NCBI GenBank assembly: GCA_963741565.1
Contig: CAVUIK010000008.1
Coordinates: forward strand, 558,001-622,000
Length of the DNA: 64,000 bases
Source: Ga0077555 sp963741565
Lineage (GTDB): Bacteria > Pseudomonadota > Alphaproteobacteria > Rhizobiales > Hyphomicrobiaceae
Reading direction: 5' to 3'
Shown: in pieces, positions 60,972 to 64,000 of the stretch
Layout: every line of letters begins with the position of its first letter
Numbering within the stretch: position 1 is the first letter of the stretch
Program-made: the position numbers and the translations under genes
The notes under the pieces: generated by a model
The model's input: only the letters and a program-made list of their open reading frames with translations
Told to the model about the DNA's origin: nothing
The model's database searches: none

Positions 60972-63020
60972 CTACTCAGCCGCCGCCCGGTGTCCGCTAA
61001 GCACCTGCTCCGCGAGCTTGCCCGTCAACTCGGCCAGATGATCGAAGTGCGCCCAATAGGTGCCGACGCCTGCCGTTACCGACCGCAATTCGACAATCAG
61101 ATCCTGCATCTCGGTCTCAGGCAGCTTCGCTTCAACCACGTCCCAGCCAGACCATCCCTCGCGAGGCTCGAACCCCAGGATCTGGCCGCGACGCTGCGAG
61201 ACCATCGCGTTGATCCGCGACGTCGCCTCTGACGGGATTGCGATCGAGACATGCATGATTGGCTCGAGCAACACGGGGTTGCATTTCGGCATCCCCTCAG
61301 ACATCGCCAGCCGGCCGGCCTGTCGGAACGCCATGTCGGACGAATCGACCGAGTGATAGGAGCCATCAAGCAAAGTGACGGCCACGTCGACGACGGGGAA
61401 TCCCAGCGGGCCGCGCGCAAGGTAGTCGCTGACGCCAATCTCCACGGAGGGAATGAACTGCTTCGGCACCACGCCTCCGTGGATCTTGTCGTCGAACATG
61501 AACCCCTGGCCGCGCGGCTGCGGTTTTATTTCGAGCACGACATCGCCGAACTGGCCGTGGCCGCCCGACTGCTTCCGGTGACGCCCGCGGATTTCCACCG
61601 ATTTCCGGATCGTCTCCTTGTACGGCACCTGGCGGGCACGAACGTCGGCGTCGATGGCGTACTTGCGTTTGAGCCGCTCGAGCGTGACGCGCAAATGCAT
61701 CTCACCCTGCCCCCAGAGCACGACTTGATGCGTTTCCTTGCTGTGCTCGGTTCGCAGCGTCGGATCTTCCTCGATCAGCTTGGTCAATGCGGCGGACAGC
61801 TTGACGTCGTCCTTGCGATCCTTGAGCTCGATGGCGAGCCCGTAGACTGGTTTCGGTGCTTCCGGCGCCAGCACCTGGCGGATACCGCCCTTCTCCAAGG
61901 TGAGCGTTTCCCCGGTCTTGATCTTGTCCAAGCGGGCCAGGGCGACTGTGTCGCCGGCTCTCGCGGACCCGCGCTTTTTCGCCTCCTCGCCGATCATGGA
62001 GAACACACCGGCAATGCGTTCCTCTGCGCCCGCACCGGTCACCGTGGTTCCTTCGGCAAAATCGCCGGCGAGCACACGAACAACCGACAACTTGCCGCCG
62101 TGCGTGGTGTGAAGTGTCTTCATGACGTGGGCCGCCGATTTGGCGTTCTCGAGCTTCAGGCGCTTGATGGTCCGGTCGACGAACGGAACTTCATGGCGCA
62201 GCGCCTTCAACAACCGGACAATGCCATTGCCGTTCTGAGCAGAGCCAAGCAGGACCGGGCAAATCAAACCTTCCTGCAGGTCCTTTGCGAGATCGTCGAA
62301 AATCTTGTCGCGCGGCGGCGTCATGTCGGTGAGCAGCTGCTCCATCAGCTCATCGTCATAATCCGCGAGCTTTTCCAGCATCTGGTAGCGGGCTTCTTTC
62401 TCGCGATCCTTCGCACTGGCCGGAATGTCGATGACTGCTGACGGCGCATGCTCCCGGTAGACGAACGCGCGCTCAAGCGCGAGATCGACAAATCCCGTCG
62501 CAACGCCGTTCTCCCACGTCGGGATCTGGCGCAACACCAGCGGCTTGGTGCTCGCCGGCTGCAGCATTGGAATGATCTCGCGAACCGGCGTATTGAAGCT
62601 GTCGATCTTGTTCAAAAACAGGAAGTGCGGAATGCCACGATCCTCGAGATGCTTCAGTATCACTTGCAAGGCCGGCACGCGTTTCGGATCAGGTTCGGTG
62701 ACGACGACGGCTGCATCGCAGGCGCTCAGAATGGCCGTGGACTCGTCCTGGAATTCGACCGAGCCCGGACAGTCGATGAAGGTGAACTTATCTCCCAAGA
62801 AGTCTACCTCGGCCATATTGGCCTCGACGCTCATGCCGTGATCGCGCGCTTCGGGCGATGCGTCACCAATCGTATTTTTGGCGGCGACTGTGCCCTGACG
62901 CGTGATCGTACCGGTGCGTTCGAGGATGGCTTCAAGAAGAGTGGTCTTGCCGGAGAGGTAAGGGCCGACAAGGGCGATACAGCGGGCACTACGGCCAGCT
63001 TTGCCGTCGGATTTCCCCAT
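60972..63020 (-). CDS. Elongation factor G-like translational GTPase (EF-G2 type)
   Basis: A 682-residue GTPase with EF-G domain order but diverged from canonical FusA. G1 is GPYLSGKT (residues 19-26), the switch I region is the unusual ARDHGMSVE, G3 is FIDCPGSVEF and G4 is FLNKID. Domain IV carries RGRHRKQSGGHGQFGDV, as in EF-G, and domain V follows. Such EF-G-like proteins occur beside true EF-G in many alphaproteobacteria and their role is not settled. The ATG at 63020 begins MGKSDGKAGRSARCIA; the longer upstream frame is not homologous. The tuf/rpsL operon is not here, which supports a paralogue. Confidence 0.9.
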   Translation of the reverse strand: MGKSDGKAGRSARCIALVGPYLSGKTTLLEAILERTGTITRQGTVAAKNTIGDASPEARDHGMSVEANMAEVDFLGDKFTFIDCPGSVEFQDESTAILSACDAAVVVTEPDPKRVPALQVILKHLEDRGIPHFLFLNKIDSFNTPVREIIPMLQPASTKPLVLRQIPTWENGVATGFVDLALERAFVYREHAPSAVIDIPASAKDREKEARYQMLEKLADYDDELMEQLLTDMTPPRDKIFDDLAKDLQEGLICPVLLGSAQNGNGIVRLLKALRHEVPFVDRTIKRLKLENAKSAAHVMKTLHTTHGGKLSVVRVLAGDFAEGTTVTGAGAEERIAGVFSMIGEEAKKRGSARAGDTVALARLDKIKTGETLTLEKGGIRQVLAPEAPKPVYGLAIELKDRKDDVKLSAALTKLIEEDPTLRTEHSKETHQVVLWGQGEMHLRVTLERLKRKYAIDADVRARQVPYKETIRKSVEIRGRHRKQSGGHGQFGDVVLEIKPQPRGQGFMFDDKIHGGVVPKQFIPSVEIGVSDYLARGPLGFPVVDVAVTLLDGSYHSVDSSDMAFRQAGRLAMSEGMPKCNPVLLEPIMHVSIAIPSEATSRINAMVSQRRGQILGFEPREGWSGWDVVEAKLPETEMQDLIVELRSVTAGVGTYWAHFDHLAELTGKLAEQVLSGHRAAAE

Positions 63021-63376
63021 GGCTTTGCTCCTATTCACCCAGGCGTGCGGACGCGAGGCCGCGCCCGCGCCTGGGAAGAGGACGCTGCAAAGGAATGTTG
63101 GACCTGGATTTACCCGAGCGCAAGGACTGTCAGAGGCCGAATTTGGCATTAAGTCTGATGCAAGCGCATCGAAGCGAGCCCGTGACTCCAGGATGAGAGG
63201 CTCGCGTCCTGGGTCTACAGAGCCAGTCATCCAATTGCCTCGAATAGAGTATTGCTCGCTGTACGCGACCCGTGGGTAACGGCGGCTCCAGCTTGCTGAA
63301 TACTCGCAACCGCACTACCACGTGGCTGTCGGCGCGTACCCCGGACGATGCCCGGGATTGGCGCCGAGGGAGACCA
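63021..63376. other. Intergenic region between the EF-G-like gene and exbB
   Basis: These 356 bp lie between divergent genes and should hold both promoters. No gene, Fur-like or Irr-like box, or strong hairpin was recognised. Confidence 0.5.
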
Positions 63377-64000
63377 ATGATGATCAAGCCACGGCAGGCA
63401 TTGCTTGGTGCCGCACTCATGGGCGGCGCGGCCGGTTCTTCCGTGGCTCAAACGCAAGGCACTGCGCAGCCGGCCCCGCCCCTTGCCGGGCAACTGACGC
63501 TGCCGCATGACTTGAGCCCTTTGAGCATGTTCCTCGGCGCGGACACGATCGTGAAGGGCGTACTGATCGGTTTGGTCATCGCCTCCCTGATCACCTGGAC
63601 GATCACAGTCGCGAAAGCGCTCGACATTGCCGCGGCTTCGCGCAACGCGCGGCGTGCCAGATCCATTCTGATGGACGCGGCCGATCTCAGCGAAGCGTCG
63701 CAGCGCGTTGCCGAGACCCGCGGCGTTATACAAGAGTTCGTCACCTGCGCCATCGACGAGGCCAACCGGTCGGGCGCCGACCTACCGTCTGAGGGAATCA
63801 AGGAACGTGTAGCCCTGCGTTTCCAGCGGATCGAGGCCGCCGAGGTCCGGCGAATGATGCGCGGCACCGGCCTGCTCGCGACGATCGGCGCCACGGCGCC
63901 GTTTGTCGGACTGTTCGGCACGGTCTGGGGGATCATGAACAGCTTCATCGGCATCTCCAAAGCGCAAACGACCAATCTCGCGGTTGTTGCCCCGGGGATC
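63377..64000 (+). CDS. exbB: ExbB-type proton channel protein of a TonB system, partial
   Basis: The first 208 codons of a MotA/TolQ/ExbB proton-channel protein, cut by the window end. After a signal-like N-terminus (MMIKPRQALLGAALMGGAAG) and a Pro/Ala-rich stretch, helix 1 reads TIVKGVLIGLVIASLITWTI. The cytoplasmic domain includes VRRMMRGTGLLATIGATAPF, and the channel helix continues VGLFGTVWGIMNSFIG with TTNLAVVAPG. The long pre-helix segment is typical of the rhizobial ExbB form that energises TonB-dependent uptake. GAGGGAGA precedes ATG 63377 (a second ATG is adjacent). exbD and tonB would be expected beyond the edge. Confidence 0.93.
   Translation, partial: MMIKPRQALLGAALMGGAAGSSVAQTQGTAQPAPPLAGQLTLPHDLSPLSMFLGADTIVKGVLIGLVIASLITWTITVAKALDIAAASRNARRARSILMDAADLSEASQRVAETRGVIQEFVTCAIDEANRSGADLPSEGIKERVALRFQRIEAAEVRRMMRGTGLLATIGATAPFVGLFGTVWGIMNSFIGISKAQTTNLAVVAPGI

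Overview
The window is high-G+C chromosomal DNA from an alphaproteobacterium, most likely Hyphomicrobiales in the Bradyrhizobium / Rhodopseudomonas / Xanthobacteraceae range. This rests on the family mix: a Bug-type tricarboxylate receptor, a urea ABC transporter beside a urease operon, a ppx-rlmE pair, NtaA-type and F420-type LLM oxidoreductases, and an ExbB of the rhizobial form. No species can be named. No phage, CRISPR array, integrase or intact insertion sequence was seen.

Layout. 1-8.6 kb is a catabolic stretch: a VOC protein, an SDR, an aldo/keto reductase, a methyltransferase, a solute receptor, a phytanoyl-CoA dioxygenase-like protein, a thiolase-like/DUF35 pair and an M15 peptidase. 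8.8-20.7 kb is mostly housekeeping: ppx-rlmE-DUF2268, a broken EamA transporter, a secreted peptidase-S74 protein, guaB, a thiolase, a histidine phosphatase, an LLM monooxygenase and a CoxG-like protein. 20.8-33.4 kb is a Wzx/Wzy-type exopolysaccharide locus: flippase, CpsD-like protein, GumC/Wzz, Wzy-like polymerase, two glycosyltransferases, two deacetylase-like proteins, a formyltransferase-like protein and an OPX exporter. 33.4-35.5 kb is a junction: an IS256-type relic, a phosphopantetheinyl transferase, an IS3-type relic, tRNA-Leu(CAG) and a 38-bp tandem repeat. 35.5-42 kb holds ygiQ, an MFS transporter, ndk, an AhpD-like protein, rpmI, rplT and pheS. 42-54.2 kb is one long minus-strand nitrogen unit, urtABCDE-ureDA-(small protein)-ureBCEFG, behind a perfect sigma-54 promoter. 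54.6-64 kb holds superoxide dismutase, two patatin-like phospholipases, periplasmic MsrB/MsrA, a cysteine hydrolase, an EF-G-like GTPase and the start of exbB.

How the genes work together. UrtA binds urea outside the cytoplasmic membrane, UrtBCDE imports it, UreABC hydrolyses it and UreDEFG load nickel; the sigma-54 site points to nitrogen control. The exopolysaccharide genes would assemble, flip, polymerise and export a repeat unit. However, three of them are broken (GumC frameshift, Wzy amber codon, Gfo/Idh truncation) and no initiating sugar-phosphate transferase is present, so the locus looks decayed unless the defects are sequence errors.

Reading caution. Six genes (aldo/keto reductase, DUF35, EamA, S74 protein, GumC, UrtB) each run into another frame exactly where homology continues, and in every case the reconstructed gene has one base too many. 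This could be assembly error or real decay, and it matters for how the window is used.
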